Assembly (NCBI RefSeq): GCF_005938745.2 | Contig: NZ_VCBX02000001.1 | Coordinates: forward strand, 6,462,501 to 6,526,500 | Direction: 5' to 3' | Length of the DNA stretch: 64,000 nt | Source: Rhodococcus sp. KBS0724 | GTDB taxonomy: Bacteria; Actinomycetota; Actinomycetes; Mycobacteriales; Mycobacteriaceae | Shown: piece after piece, positions 26,478 through 35,895 of the stretch | How positions within the stretch are numbered: the first letter of the stretch is position 1 | How the letters are laid out: the number at the start of each line of letters is the position of its first letter | The notes under the pieces: generated by a model | Told to the model about the DNA's origin: nothing | What the model saw: the letters and a program-made list of their open reading frames with translations, nothing else | Database searches by the model: none | Program-made: the position numbers and the translations under genes

Positions 26478-28313
26478 ATGGGTCACTACAAGAGCAATGT
26501 GCGCGACATCGAGTTCAACTTGTTCGAAGTACTCGGGATCGGTGAACTGCTGGACGGTGGCGCCTACGGCGACCTCGATACCGATACCGTGCGCAACATC
26601 CTCGCCGAAGTCGCACGGCTTGCGGAGGGCCCCGTCGCCGCGTCCTTCGCCGATGCGGATCGGCACCCCGTCGAATTCGATGCACCGAACCACGCCGTCG
26701 TGGTCCCGGAACCGCTCCGCAAAACCGTCGCGGCCGTGAACGAGGCAGGCTGGTCGAGGCTCGGGCTCCCGGAGGGCATCGGTGGTGTACCTGCTCCGGC
26801 GCCGTTGGTCTGGGCAATCGGCGAAATGTTGGTCGCGGCAAACGGATCGGCGAGCTTTTTCAATATGGGCCCGCTGATGGCAAGCGTGCTCTACACCATC
26901 GGGAACGACCAGCAAAAGCATTGGGCGAAAGAAGGATTCGAACGCGGCTGGGCCGCCACGATGGTGCTGACCGAACCTGACGCCGGATCTGACGTAGGTG
27001 CGGGCCGGACAAAGGCAATCGCGCAGGACGACGGAACCTGGCATATCGAGGGCGTCAAGCGGTTCATCTCCGGCGGCGATGTCGGTGACACCGCCGAAAA
27101 CCTCTTCCACCTGGTGCTGGCCCGCCCTGAGGGCGCCGGTCCCGGAACCAAGGGCTTGAGTCTGTTCTACGTCCCGAAGTTCCACTTCCAGCCGGAGACA
27201 CTCGAACTCGGTGACCGCAACGGCGTGTACGTCACCGGCGTCGAGCACAAGATGGGCCTCAAGTCTTCCCCGACGTGCGAGCTCACGTTCGGGGCCACCG
27301 ACGTACCCGCGGTGGGCTGGCTCGTCGGCGATGTGCACAACGGCATTGCCCAGATGTTCCAGGTGATCGAGAATGCCCGAATGATGGTGGGCACCAAGGC
27401 CGCTGGGACGCTCTCTACCGGGTACCTCAACGCCCTCGCCTACGCCAAGGAACGCGTGCAAGGTGCAGACCTCACCGAACTGACAAACAAAACCGCACCT
27501 CGCGTGACCATCACCCACCACCCCGACGTGCGACGCAGCCTGGCGATGCAGAAGGCATACGCCGAGGGGCTCAGAGCGGTCTACCTGTACACCGCAGCGC
27601 ATCAGAATGCCGATGTCGCCGAGTTGGTTTCCGGTGCCGACGCCGAATTGGCGGCGCGAGTGAACGACCTACTGCTGCCGATCGTCAAAGGCGTCGGCTC
27701 CGAGAAGGCCTACGAGCTACTCACCGAGAGCCTGCAGACCCTCGGCGGCTCCGGTTATCTGCAGGATTATCCGATCGAACAGTACATCCGCGATGCAAAG
27801 ATCGACACGCTCTACGAGGGCACGACAGCAATCCAGGCGCAGGACTTCTTCTTTCGGAAGATCGCCCGCGACCGTGGCGTTGCGCTCGCGCATGTAGCCG
27901 GTCAGGTGCGTCAGTTCATCGACAGCGGTGCCGGTAACGGCCGACTCAAGGCCGATCGGGTATTGCTCGAAACCGCCCTGAACGACGTCCAGGCGATGGC
28001 GGGAACACTGACCAGCTATCTGATGGCTTCCCAGGAGCAGCCGTCCGAGCTGTACAAAGTGGGCCTTGCCTCGGTGCGCTTCCTGTACGCAGTAGGCGAC
28101 TTGCTGATCGCCTGGCGACTACTCGTCCAGGCAGAGGTGGCGTTGACTGCGTTGGACCATGGAGCGTCGGCAAAAGACCAGTCGTTCTATCGGGGCAAGG
28201 TCGTCATCGCGTCGTACTTCGCCAAGAACGTCCTGCCTATCCTGTCCTCGACGAAAGAAATCCTCGGCGCGATCGACAACGAGATCATGGAACTCGATGA
28301 GGAGGCGTTCTAG
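26478..28313 (+). CDS. fadE5: Acyl-CoA dehydrogenase, FadE5-type
   Basis: A 611-residue acyl-CoA dehydrogenase, the same length as mycobacterial FadE5 and with the same opening ('[17 protein letters not shown]'). Core motifs are '[18 protein letters not shown]', '[13 protein letters not shown]' and '[20 protein letters not shown]' followed by '[17 protein letters not shown]', which carries the Glu catalytic base region. A C-terminal helical extension follows. It oxidises fatty acyl-CoA of broad chain length in beta-oxidation using FAD. The ATG at 26478 fits the family start; the frame opens far earlier. A paralogue role is possible. Confidence 0.92.
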   Translation: MGHYKSNVRDIEFNLFEVLGIGELLDGGAYGDLDTDTVRNILAEVARLAEGPVAASFADADRHPVEFDAPNHAVVVPEPLRKTVAAVNEAGWSRLGLPEGIGGVPAPAPLVWAIGEMLVAANGSASFFNMGPLMASVLYTIGNDQQKHWAKEGFERGWAATMVLTEPDAGSDVGAGRTKAIAQDDGTWHIEGVKRFISGGDVGDTAENLFHLVLARPEGAGPGTKGLSLFYVPKFHFQPETLELGDRNGVYVTGVEHKMGLKSSPTCELTFGATDVPAVGWLVGDVHNGIAQMFQVIENARMMVGTKAAGTLSTGYLNALAYAKERVQGADLTELTNKTAPRVTITHHPDVRRSLAMQKAYAEGLRAVYLYTAAHQNADVAELVSGADAELAARVNDLLLPIVKGVGSEKAYELLTESLQTLGGSGYLQDYPIEQYIRDAKIDTLYEGTTAIQAQDFFFRKIARDRGVALAHVAGQVRQFIDSGAGNGRLKADRVLLETALNDVQAMAGTLTSYLMASQEQPSELYKVGLASVRFLYAVGDLLIAWRLLVQAEVALTALDHGASAKDQSFYRGKVVIASYFAKNVLPILSSTKEILGAIDNEIMELDEEAF

Positions 28314-28356
28314 GAGAAAGCGCCGCAGTGTGCAAAACCTCCGTAGTGTGACGGAG

Positions 28357-28731
28357 ATGGTGGAACATCAGATCAGTCTTGGAGCCGTGAACATCGAGGC
28401 CGCGAACCCGGGCGAACTGGCCGAATTCTGGTCCCTGGTCATCGGGTCCACGCCTTCCAGAAATGGCGAGAGCATCTACTTGCCGCCATCGAGCACAAGC
28501 GGATTCGCGATGTTCTTTCAGCCGTCGACGCGGCCGCGGGAGCACCAGGGTATCCATCTGGACCTCACAGTCCCGTGGGGCTCGCGGCAAGCGGAGGTCG
28601 AACGATTGGTAGCCCTCGGCGCAACTCATCGCTGGGACGTGCTCGACGAGGTGCCTCATGTTCAGTGGACAACCTTGGCCGACCCGGAAGGCAATCTCTT
28701 CTGCATTGCAGAACACCCGCCAACTGCGTGA
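28357..28731 (+). CDS. VOC/glyoxalase-like protein
   Basis: A 124-residue protein with two half-modules of the vicinal oxygen chelate fold: 'AVNIEAANPGELAEFWSLVI' and 'HLDLTVPWGS', ending 'TTLADPEGNLFCIAEHP'. It has His, Glu and other likely metal ligands. It begins 43 bases after the FadE5 gene on the same strand, so the two may be co-transcribed. No strong ribosome site is seen. Activity could be a dioxygenase, isomerase or antibiotic-binding type. Confidence 0.8.
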   Translation: MVEHQISLGAVNIEAANPGELAEFWSLVIGSTPSRNGESIYLPPSSTSGFAMFFQPSTRPREHQGIHLDLTVPWGSRQAEVERLVALGATHRWDVLDEVPHVQWTTLADPEGNLFCIAEHPPTA

Positions 28732-28773
28732 CGTTGAGCGTTCCTGCTTTCAGGCGTTACACGGGAGTGAAGC

Positions 28774-29253
28774 ATGTACCTGCCCGAAATCGATTACGTC
28801 GACGTCTGGAGCTTCCCAATCATGGGACCGGACGCCGTAGACGGCGTCCCTGCGAAATTCGTTGATGCCTGCCAAGCTGTAGGCCGAGATCTGCAGTGCC
28901 GCTGGCACGGCCCTTCTACCTACATGCAGAACTGCGTGTGGACGGTGTCGACGCTCGATGACGGCTACTGCCACCTCGCGCTCGACGCCGGCCCGCGGCC
29001 ACGGCATAAGACCGCGGGAACCAGCCCGCTGAAGGGCTTCAGCTTCGGAGTGCCCCACATCGAACAACCGACGCCGAAGCTGACAGCCCTGATCGCCGGA
29101 GAAGTCCAGGATCAGCTGGCCGGCGGACCTTCCTATGTGCAGTGGCCCATTGAAAAAAACCGATTGTTGATGCCGTCATTTCGAGACGGCCGCGCAGTAT
29201 GGGTGGTTCGCAGCTCCGATCGAGTAGTCACCGAAATCGGCGCACTTGTTTGA
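28774..29253 (+). CDS. Conserved hypothetical protein
   Basis: A 159-residue soluble protein without recognised domain. It contains six aromatic-rich short strands ('IDYVDVWSFPIMGP', 'CRWHGPSTYMQNCVWTV', 'SYVQWPIEKNRLLMPSF') and three Cys. GGGAGTG precedes the ATG. It follows the VOC gene by 42 bases on the same strand and is convergent with a broken gene. I cannot name a function. Confidence 0.65.
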   Translation: MYLPEIDYVDVWSFPIMGPDAVDGVPAKFVDACQAVGRDLQCRWHGPSTYMQNCVWTVSTLDDGYCHLALDAGPRPRHKTAGTSPLKGFSFGVPHIEQPTPKLTALIAGEVQDQLAGGPSYVQWPIEKNRLLMPSFRDGRAVWVVRSSDRVVTEIGALV

Positions 29254-29276
29254 GATGAGCACGCTGGCTGCGTGAT

Positions 29277-29956
29277 TCAAACCAGATCGTCAACCGGCGA
29301 CGGAATCTTGCTGGAACGGTACGAGTTTGCGTTCCGGGTCGGCCGCCAGAGACGCCAGTGTTTCGCGGACAGCCGGAACGGTAGATGGTCTTGTAGGTGA
29401 CGAGCACCGGGCGACAACCGTTCGTCTGCAGGCAGGTTGAGCCACAGGGACAGTGAAGACGCAGCGTTGCCGAGGGTTGCGCGAATTCCCGATTCCCCCA
29501 ACAGTCGGCCGTACCCGTCAACGGTGAAGCGACCGAATGCGTCCGGAGTGACATCGGGGTACGGAGCGCTGGCGCTCGGGTCGATAAGGCGAACGGACGT
29601 GCTGCAGGTCAGCGCAGCCAGGGAACGTCCGTAAGTTGTGACCGCACCGGTACGACGGCAATGAGCGCATCGAGCGCGTGATTCACGGATTCGGGTGGAA
29701 CGTTCCATTCCGTCTGGGTCTGCGAACGTAAGCGCGGTCCGCCGAAGAGTTCGGTTGCGAGCGTTGACAACTGCTCCGTCGACGCCGGCGGTCCGCCTGT
29801 GTAGATCTCGAACCTCCACGACTGCGACGCCGGTTCGGTGCAGGCCTCGACGAACCTTTGCATGCGCTGAAATGCCTCGTCAGGCCGCTTGGCTCGCAGC
29901 GAGTGCGCACCACCTGCAGACCTGGGCAACCCGTCGTACGTCACTACCTCCGGCAT
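29277..29956 (-). pseudogene. Frameshifted hypothetical (immunity-like) gene
   Basis: Two overlapping frames together make one plausible protein. The 5' part (ATG 29956, GGGAG upstream) encodes 'YDGLPRSAGGAHSLRAKRP' through 'LTDVPWL' and stops at about 29609. The adjacent frame continues 'AALTCSTSVRLIDPSASAPY' to 'HLPFRLSAKHWRLWRPTRN' and ends at 29277. The total of 680 bases is not a multiple of three, consistent with a single indel near 29610-29625. The C-terminal motif style is seen in Rhodococcus hypothetical or immunity-like proteins, but that link is from memory and weak. Confidence 0.6.
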
Positions 29957-30001
29957 TGCACTCCCACGACCGTGAACGCCGCTTTGGGCTCCCATCGTTG
30001 T

Positions 30002-30685
30002 TTACCGCGCCAGACGCGCTTCGAAGGCCGCCACCAACAGAGTCAATCCGTACTCGAACTCACGTTTGTGATCGATGTCGGCAAGATACTGTGCCGCCGC
30101 CCGGACATTCGGCAATCCGCCGTTCGCCAGAGCCTCGCTACGCGCGGCCGCGGTCGAGCCACTTCGCGAAGCGAGTGTCATAGCCGAATCAACTTCGCGC
30201 AGAAGCGTTCCGGTCATGAATGCCAGCATCGTACGAACTGCGTGGACAGCGTCCTCGGGTGAAGCGCCCGCGTTCATCAGCACCGACAACGCGGCATCGA
30301 GTGGCTCGAGCGTGGACAACGCCTCGATTGGTCTGGCAAGAATCAAACTCGCCGCTCGTGGGTGATTCGACAGCGCAGCATGACGAAACTCCCTTGCGAT
30401 AGCAAGGATGTCATCCCCAAGCACACCCGTCGGCACCGGAACGACCATTCGCGCCAGAACACGCTCGACAACTGCGTCGAGCAGCGCCTCTTTGCCCGGG
30501 ACATGGTTGTACAGACTCTTGGGATCAACACCGAGCTCGCGCGCAACCGTCCGCATGCTCACTGCTTCCGGACCACCGTCGTCGATCACTGACATCGCGG
30601 CATCGACGATGACTGAACGCGACAACCTCTCCCGCCCCGCAGGCGGCCTTCCACGCCGAATCGGCGAAACCGTCGCATCGCTCAT
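30002..30685 (-). CDS. TetR family regulator (TetR_C_1 type)
   Basis: A 227-residue TetR protein with 'EAVSMRTVARELGVDPKSLY' and 'NHVPGKEALLDAVVERVLAR' at the DNA-binding end, and a C-terminal domain of the tetracycline-repressor type. A start at 30712 is in frame but overlaps the promoter; 30685 was preferred. It is divergent from the operon beginning at 30789. Two related palindromes lie in the shared space, so it very likely represses that operon. Confidence 0.9.
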   Translation of the reverse strand: MSDATVSPIRRGRPPAGRERLSRSVIVDAAMSVIDDGGPEAVSMRTVARELGVDPKSLYNHVPGKEALLDAVVERVLARMVVPVPTGVLGDDILAIAREFRHAALSNHPRAASLILARPIEALSTLEPLDAALSVLMNAGASPEDAVHAVRTMLAFMTGTLLREVDSAMTLASRSGSTAAARSEALANGGLPNVRAAAQYLADIDHKREFEYGLTLLVAAFEARLAR

Positions 30686-30705
30686 AGTCGCCAGTATTGC
30701 ACCTC

Positions 30706-30764
30706 TTGACATTTATACCCACGTCGTGGATAAAGGTGTGACGCACGATACCCACACTGTGGGT
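30706..30764 (+). promoter_or_regulatory. Promoter with two palindromic operators before the MBL operon
   Basis: TTGACA (30706-30711) and GATAAA (30729-30734) are 17 bases apart, a credible -35/-10 pair pointing to the right. The palindrome CCACGTCGTGG (30719-30729) lies inside the spacer. A second, ACCCACACTGTGGGT (30750-30764), is a perfect 7-1-7 repeat just downstream. Both share the ACCCAC half-site, fitting cooperative TetR binding. Confidence 0.75.
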
Positions 30765-30788
30765 TTCATGATGCACAGCGGAGGCGAC

Positions 30789-31877
30789 ATGACGATCCAA
30801 GGCATAACAGCAACGGCGACCGACATCGGACGAAGAATCGATGTGCTGGATTTCGACGGACCTGGCGATCCAGGATCGAACCTCGAACTGGCGCGCGTCC
30901 GGGGCGCCGACTTCCGAAAAGAGTTCGCTGCAACGGGAACGCCGACGCAGGTCGACACATGTGACCTTGTCTCACTCCCCTACCCGACACGATTCGGGCT
31001 GTTTCGCGCATCACGCGCCGTCGCGCCTTTCCTCTCGATCACCAACCGCATGTTGGTCATTCGCTGGAATGACAGTGACGGCCGGCCTCGAGTTCTGCTC
31101 TTCGAACCCAGCGATGTCGAACTCGGACGCAACACCGCGTACTTCGCGGAACTGACCCGCCGCACGCCCACCATGATCGGCAACCGCATGGTGACAGAGC
31201 ACGGGCGCGTCGTCGATCACCTCGCACGCCTCGGTATCGATCCGAGCGAGGTCGACTACCTCGTATTCGATCACTTGCACACACAAGACCTGCGCCGATG
31301 GGTCGGCACTTCCACCTTCCAAACAGATCTGGGCTGCCGCCCACCGGCGATATTCCCCAACGCGAAAGTCATCGTGCAGCGGGACGAGCTTCTGGCAATG
31401 TCCAATCTGCACCCGCTCCAGAAGCCGTGGTACCAAGCCGAGTCCTATACGGATCTGAATCCGAACGTATTCGCGCCGATCGACGGCTCAGTCCTGATCG
31501 GCCCGGGTGTCGCGTTGATCAAGACCCCCGGCCACGTCTTCGGGAATCAATCGCTGGTACTCAACACGTCCACCGGCATCTGGGCCAGCAGCGAGAACGT
31601 CATCGCCGCCGAATGTCTGACCCCCGAACATTCGACGATGCCGGGGATCGCGCGCTGGTCCACGCGATGGCAACAAGAAGTCGTGCTCAACGCAAACACC
31701 ATCGAAACGACTGCACATCAATACAACTCGGTCATCCTCGAGAAGGCGATCGTCGATCGCAGCCAGAAAGACTCGCGCTTTCTCCAGTTCTTCCCCTCGA
31801 GCGAACTCACCCCGACGTGGACCGCTCCGGGAACGAAACCGACCTTCTCGCACCAATCCATTACGCATCGCGCCTGA
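30789..31877 (+). CDS. Metallo-beta-lactamase fold protein with altered metal motif
   Basis: A 362-residue MBL-fold protein. The usual HxHxDH metal motif reads 'FDHLHTQDLRRWVG', so the Asp-His pair is replaced by Gln-Asp. The later 'LIKTPGHVFGNQSLVL' keeps a His, while the usual Asp position reads 'WASSENVIA'. The fold may still bind metal differently or be catalytically changed. ATG 30789 with GGAGG upstream was chosen; two in-frame ATGs lie earlier. It is the first gene of a TetR-controlled operon of four. Confidence 0.75.
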   Translation: MTIQGITATATDIGRRIDVLDFDGPGDPGSNLELARVRGADFRKEFAATGTPTQVDTCDLVSLPYPTRFGLFRASRAVAPFLSITNRMLVIRWNDSDGRPRVLLFEPSDVELGRNTAYFAELTRRTPTMIGNRMVTEHGRVVDHLARLGIDPSEVDYLVFDHLHTQDLRRWVGTSTFQTDLGCRPPAIFPNAKVIVQRDELLAMSNLHPLQKPWYQAESYTDLNPNVFAPIDGSVLIGPGVALIKTPGHVFGNQSLVLNTSTGIWASSENVIAAECLTPEHSTMPGIARWSTRWQQEVVLNANTIETTAHQYNSVILEKAIVDRSQKDSRFLQFFPSSELTPTWTAPGTKPTFSHQSITHRA

Positions 31878-31890
31878 AACAGGAGATCCC

Positions 31891-32451
31891 ATGTCACGCT
31901 TCACGCTCCCTCCCGAAGACGTACTCCGCGCACGAGAGAAATTGGTGCTGGACCACTTCCACGACGAGGTCCGCCAAGACTGGGACGACGTCCTCGAGAC
32001 GTTCCCACACCCTCACTACGAACTGATCGCCGGCATGATCGTGCATGACGGTGACGCCGAAGTGCGCGGCTACTACAACGACACACGCGTGGCGTTTCCC
32101 GACCAGGACCACGAAATCATTGCCTTCCGCCACAGCGTTGACGCCGTCATCGTCGAATTCTGGCTTCTGGGAACACAACTGGGACCGTATGGAAAGATCC
32201 CACCCACGGGAGGCAAACACCGCACCCGCATGAATGCCTACTTCATCTTCGACGAAGACGAAAACCTCGTGATCGAACGAATCTACTTCGACCGGCTCAC
32301 TGTGTTGTCACAACTCCTCGGGACGTTGGACAAGAAGAACCCCAAAGATCTACTGACGCTGGGACGGGCAGCGGTCGGCCTGCTGTCCATGTCAGGCGAC
32401 GCCCCGGATCCTCGCCTGACGAATACCACCGCCCCCGACCTGTCCCACTGA
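31891..32451 (+). CDS. SnoaL/NTF2-like protein
   Basis: A 186-residue single-domain protein with an NTF2-like pattern: helices in the first 40 residues, then 'AEVRGYYNDTRVAFPDQDHE' and 'EFWLLGTQLG', and the long strand 'RTRMNAYFIFDEDENLVIER' with 'IYFDRLTVLSQLL'. Relatives are ester cyclases, dehydratases or isomerases. CAGGAG precedes the ATG. It lies 13 bases after the MBL gene and is followed by the MDR-VOC fusion, so it probably acts on the same unknown compound. Confidence 0.8.
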   Translation: MSRFTLPPEDVLRAREKLVLDHFHDEVRQDWDDVLETFPHPHYELIAGMIVHDGDAEVRGYYNDTRVAFPDQDHEIIAFRHSVDAVIVEFWLLGTQLGPYGKIPPTGGKHRTRMNAYFIFDEDENLVIERIYFDRLTVLSQLLGTLDKKNPKDLLTLGRAAVGLLSMSGDAPDPRLTNTTAPDLSH

Positions 32452-32478
32452 CACGCTCACAACACAGGAGAACCAGAC

Positions 32479-34035
32479 ATGCGCGCACTCATCGGTGGAC
32501 TCGACGACAACTGGGCCATGAAGAAGGACAGTGACATTCCGGAGATGAAGCTCGGCGCCCTTCGCGTCCGAGTGATGGCTGCGGCCTTGAACCGGGCCGA
32601 TCTGTACATGCTCGAAGGAACATACAACCCGAACATGAAGCAGGGCGACGTCTACCCGGCAGGGATGGAGTACGCCGGCGTCGTCGAAACCTCCAGTCCA
32701 CTCGCTCCGCACCTCCCCGTCGGCACCCGCGTCATGGGAGTCACCATGGGCGCCTTCGCCGACTACGCACTCTGCGACCCGCGCATGGTCCTCCCTATCC
32801 CCGAACACCTGTCGTTCGAAGATGCCGCCGCTCTACCGGTCGCGCTTGCAACCGAGAATGACGCCCTCACCCGGGCAGGATTCTCGGCAGGCCAAAGTGT
32901 TCTGGTCGTTGGTGGAACGACGGCGATCGGGCTCAGCGCGATTCAACTCGCCAAGGCTCTCGGAGCCGGCACGGTCATCGCAACTACGACACGTTCGGAC
33001 AAGAAACAACTTCTGCTGGATCTGGGAGCCGACGTTGCAATCGACACGGCCACCGAAGATCTCACCCAACACGTACTCGACGCTACCGAGGGCGCGGGAG
33101 TCGACATCGTTCTGGACCACGTCGGCGGCGAACTGTTCGGGCGCCTACCCGCCGCCACCAAGGTCGGCGGATCAATCGTCAATATCGGCCGTCTGGCTGG
33201 ACCTGCGACCGCCCTCGATCTCGATCAGGTGGCGCTACGACGGATCAACATCATCGGAACCACTTTCAGCGTCCGTACCCAGGACGAACTCGCCGAAGTC
33301 TGCAGTGCACTGAACGCAGAAGTCATGCCGGCCGTGGCTGCCGGAAAAATCACCCCTCACATCGACCGTGTCTATGCGGCGGAGGACGCACACGACGCTG
33401 CAGAACGGCTGCGCGCCAACGCCGCCCTGGGCAAGATCGTGCTGTCCTTCGCGGAGAATGGGCCCAACGACGAATCACAGCGAGCACCGGTCGCTAACTT
33501 TTTCGGAAGCATTGCGCAGCTCGGCTACGTTGTTCGCGACATCGATGCATCCCTGGAAGGGTTTGTTGCATCAGGTATCGGACCGTGGTTCCTCCTTCGA
33601 GGTGTGCAACCGGAAAACTTCACATACAAAGGAGTTTCGTCGGCAATGGCAATGGATGTCGCGGTCGCCAACAGCGGCGACATCCAGATCGAGGTCATCT
33701 GCCCCGTCAACGACGAGCCGTCGATGTACCGGGACTTCCTCGAGGCCGGCAACGAAGGCCTCCAACACTTTGCCTACTGGTCATCGGACTTCCAGACGCT
33801 GTACGACAAAGCCATCGCCGCAGGCTTCACCGTCGGCCAAGAAGGCCAACTCGGCGGCCCTACAGGACGATTCGCCTACCTCAACACCGAACACCACCCC
33901 GGCACCTGCGTCGAGATCTCCGACCTCGGTGGAGCAAAAGCCCAACTGTTCGACTACGTCAAGCTCGCGGCAGCTCACTGGGATGGATCCAATCCCCTAC
34001 AGGTCATCGACCCCAACATGCTAGCGGCACACTGA
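32479..34035 (+). CDS. Fusion of MDR quinone-oxidoreductase-like domain and VOC domain
   Basis: A 518-residue protein. Residues 1-335 are a medium-chain dehydrogenase/reductase without structural zinc: 'ALNRADLYMLEGTYNPNM', 'VYPAGMEYAGVVE' and the NADPH site 'QSVLVVGGTTAIGLSAIQLA'. Residues 345-505 are a VOC-fold domain ('SIAQLGYVVRDIDASLEGFV', 'GLQHFAYWSSDF', 'GTCVEISDLGG') like methylmalonyl-CoA epimerase-type proteins. The join is in frame with a short linker and no sign of a recent accident. It may perform two consecutive steps. Its stop overlaps the next start (TGATG). Confidence 0.88.
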   Translation: MRALIGGLDDNWAMKKDSDIPEMKLGALRVRVMAAALNRADLYMLEGTYNPNMKQGDVYPAGMEYAGVVETSSPLAPHLPVGTRVMGVTMGAFADYALCDPRMVLPIPEHLSFEDAAALPVALATENDALTRAGFSAGQSVLVVGGTTAIGLSAIQLAKALGAGTVIATTTRSDKKQLLLDLGADVAIDTATEDLTQHVLDATEGAGVDIVLDHVGGELFGRLPAATKVGGSIVNIGRLAGPATALDLDQVALRRINIIGTTFSVRTQDELAEVCSALNAEVMPAVAAGKITPHIDRVYAAEDAHDAAERLRANAALGKIVLSFAENGPNDESQRAPVANFFGSIAQLGYVVRDIDASLEGFVASGIGPWFLLRGVQPENFTYKGVSSAMAMDVAVANSGDIQIEVICPVNDEPSMYRDFLEAGNEGLQHFAYWSSDFQTLYDKAIAAGFTVGQEGQLGGPTGRFAYLNTEHHPGTCVEISDLGGAKAQLFDYVKLAAAHWDGSNPLQVIDPNMLAAH

Positions 34036-34835
34036 TGCGAGTCCACCACATCAACTGCGGCACAATGCATCCACGACGCACACCCGACGGTCTCGTGTGT
34101 CACGTGATCGTCGTGGAGACCGACAACGGCCTTGTTCTCGTCGATTCCGGCTTCGGACTGCAAGATGCCGTCGACCCGAAGAACCGCTTCGGACCCGCAC
34201 GGTTCTACGTCCGCCCTATCTTCGATCCCGAGGAGACAGCTCTCCGGCAGCTACCCCGCCTCGGTCTCGATCCCGCTGACGTCCGACACATTGTGTTGAC
34301 TCACTTCGACGCAGACCACGTCGGAGGACTATCGGACTTTCCCGATGCTCACGTCCACCTCACCACCGCCGAGGCGACCGCAGCGCTGCATCCACTCACA
34401 GCCACCGAGAAACGGCGATACCTCCCTGCCTTACGGGCGCACCATCCACGACTGACCCAGCACTCGTCGCTGCGAACCGACACGTGGAAAGGCTTCGCCG
34501 GTGCGACCGAACTGAGCGACATCTCACCCGGCATCGTCCTCGTCAACCTGCCCGGACACAGTCGAGGGCACGCCGGCGTCGCCGTGGATGCAGGCGACCG
34601 TTGGGTACTGCACGCCGGCGATTCCTTCTACCATCACGGCCAAGTCGACGGCACAGTCAAGCCGCCCTTGGCATTACGGATGATGGAACGAATCATTGCC
34701 CAAGATTGGGAACGAGTACAAGCCAATCACGAACGCCTCGAGGAGATATGGACGGCAAAGGACCCCAACCTGGTCCTGGTCAACGCCCACGACCCAACAC
34801 TCCTGAAGACTGCCCAATTACGCAACGGTCGCTAG
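34035..34835 (+). CDS. Metallo-beta-lactamase fold hydrolase
   Basis: A 266-residue MBL hydrolase of the lactonase-like group. Metal motifs are 'HIVLTHFDADHVGGLSDF' (His, Asp, Asp, His), 'NLPGHSRGHAGVAVD', 'VLHAGDSFYHHG' and the final His in 'VNAHDPTLL'. The start overlaps the MDR-VOC stop. It is the last gene of the operon and, unlike the first MBL protein, keeps its metal ligands, so it is the likelier hydrolase of the set, perhaps acting on a lactone or thioester (inference). Confidence 0.88.
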   Translation: MRVHHINCGTMHPRRTPDGLVCHVIVVETDNGLVLVDSGFGLQDAVDPKNRFGPARFYVRPIFDPEETALRQLPRLGLDPADVRHIVLTHFDADHVGGLSDFPDAHVHLTTAEATAALHPLTATEKRRYLPALRAHHPRLTQHSSLRTDTWKGFAGATELSDISPGIVLVNLPGHSRGHAGVAVDAGDRWVLHAGDSFYHHGQVDGTVKPPLALRMMERIIAQDWERVQANHERLEEIWTAKDPNLVLVNAHDPTLLKTAQLRNGR

Positions 34836-34866
34836 TCGACTGGAGCCCAGGAACGGAGTGGAGATA

Positions 34867-35895
34867 TCAGTAGTTGGCCAATCGCGTGAGCACTGCCGCT
34901 GCTGGTTCCACGGTGGCGTGGCGGTAGCCGGTGCCGGCCCACAGGTGCATTCGCTCCGGATCACTGTGGGCCACCGCAGCTTTACGCATCGGGTTGGTCA
35001 GGTGATGGATGGCCGGATATCCGATCGGCGCCTGTGCGTCGTAACGGTCGATGAACTCGTTCCGGAGAGCACGAGCGGGACGACCCGTGAAAGCGCGTGT
35101 AACTACGGTGTTTCCGCGAGAAGCGTCGGCCAGAGCTGCCTTGTGAGTAGCCGAAGCGCCGCTCTCCTCGGTACGCAGCAGCACAGTACCGACTACCGCG
35201 GCCTCTGCTCCGGCGCGTAATGCCGCTGCGACGTCGGCGGAGGTCGCCAATCCACCAGCCGCCAACAGTGGAACAGCCGTGCGACGGCGGATCTGCGCGA
35301 TCAAGTCAGCGATCGGCACGTCAGCCGGAATCTGCTGGGGCGTCAACGTTCCGGAGTGGCCACCAGCGGCAGACGCTTGGGCGACAAGGAGATCAGCCCC
35401 TGCATCGACGGCAAGGTCGGCCTCATCCGCAGAGGTTACCGTCAGTACGACAAGAGAGCCAGCAGCACGCAGCGCCTTGATCACCGCGGGCCCAGGAATG
35501 CCGAAAGTGAAGCTGACCACCGGAACCGGGTTGGCCAGGAGCAGATCGATCTTGTCCTCGAAATAGTCGTCGTCTTCGACCGGTTCGCCCTGGGCAAGAA
35601 TGACGCCGTAACGATCCGCCTCGACCTGGATCGCCCTGGCATAGGTTCGGAAAGCGTCGGCGTCGACCGGCACCGGGTTGGGCGCAAAGATATTGACACC
35701 GAACGGAACTCCCTCGGTGCGCACAGTGTCGATCTGGTCGGCCAGGGCCTGTGGCGTCTTGTATCCGGCGGCGAGGAAGCCGAGACTGCCAGCACGAGAG
35801 GCGGCTGCGACAAGAGCCGGTGTTGACGCACCGCCTGCCATAGGGGCCCCGATGACGGGCACCTTCAGATTGAGATCGTTTGTGAGTGCACTCAT
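34867..35895 (-). CDS. Nitronate monooxygenase
   Basis: A 342-residue FMN-dependent TIM barrel of the nitronate monooxygenase (2-nitropropane dioxygenase) family: 'VPVIGAPMAGGASTPALVAA' at the N-terminus, 'PVPVVSFTFGIPG', 'LLVAQASAAGGHSGTL' with the catalytic His, and 'VPLLAAGGLATSADVAAAL' plus 'GAEAAVVGTVLLRTEES' binding FMN. It oxidises toxic propionate 3-nitronate or related nitronates. The ATG has GGAG upstream and overlaps the stop of a 19-codon ORF. Confidence 0.93.
   Translation of the reverse strand: MSALTNDLNLKVPVIGAPMAGGASTPALVAAASRAGSLGFLAAGYKTPQALADQIDTVRTEGVPFGVNIFAPNPVPVDADAFRTYARAIQVEADRYGVILAQGEPVEDDDYFEDKIDLLLANPVPVVSFTFGIPGPAVIKALRAAGSLVVLTVTSADEADLAVDAGADLLVAQASAAGGHSGTLTPQQIPADVPIADLIAQIRRRTAVPLLAAGGLATSADVAAALRAGAEAAVVGTVLLRTEESGASATHKAALADASRGNTVVTRAFTGRPARALRNEFIDRYDAQAPIGYPAIHHLTNPMRKAAVAHSDPERMHLWAGTGYRHATVEPAAAVLTRLANY

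Noticed and set aside
26400-27602. A 400-codon open frame on the minus strand
   Set aside because: It lies fully antisense to the FadE5-type gene and carries no recognisable motif or ribosome site.
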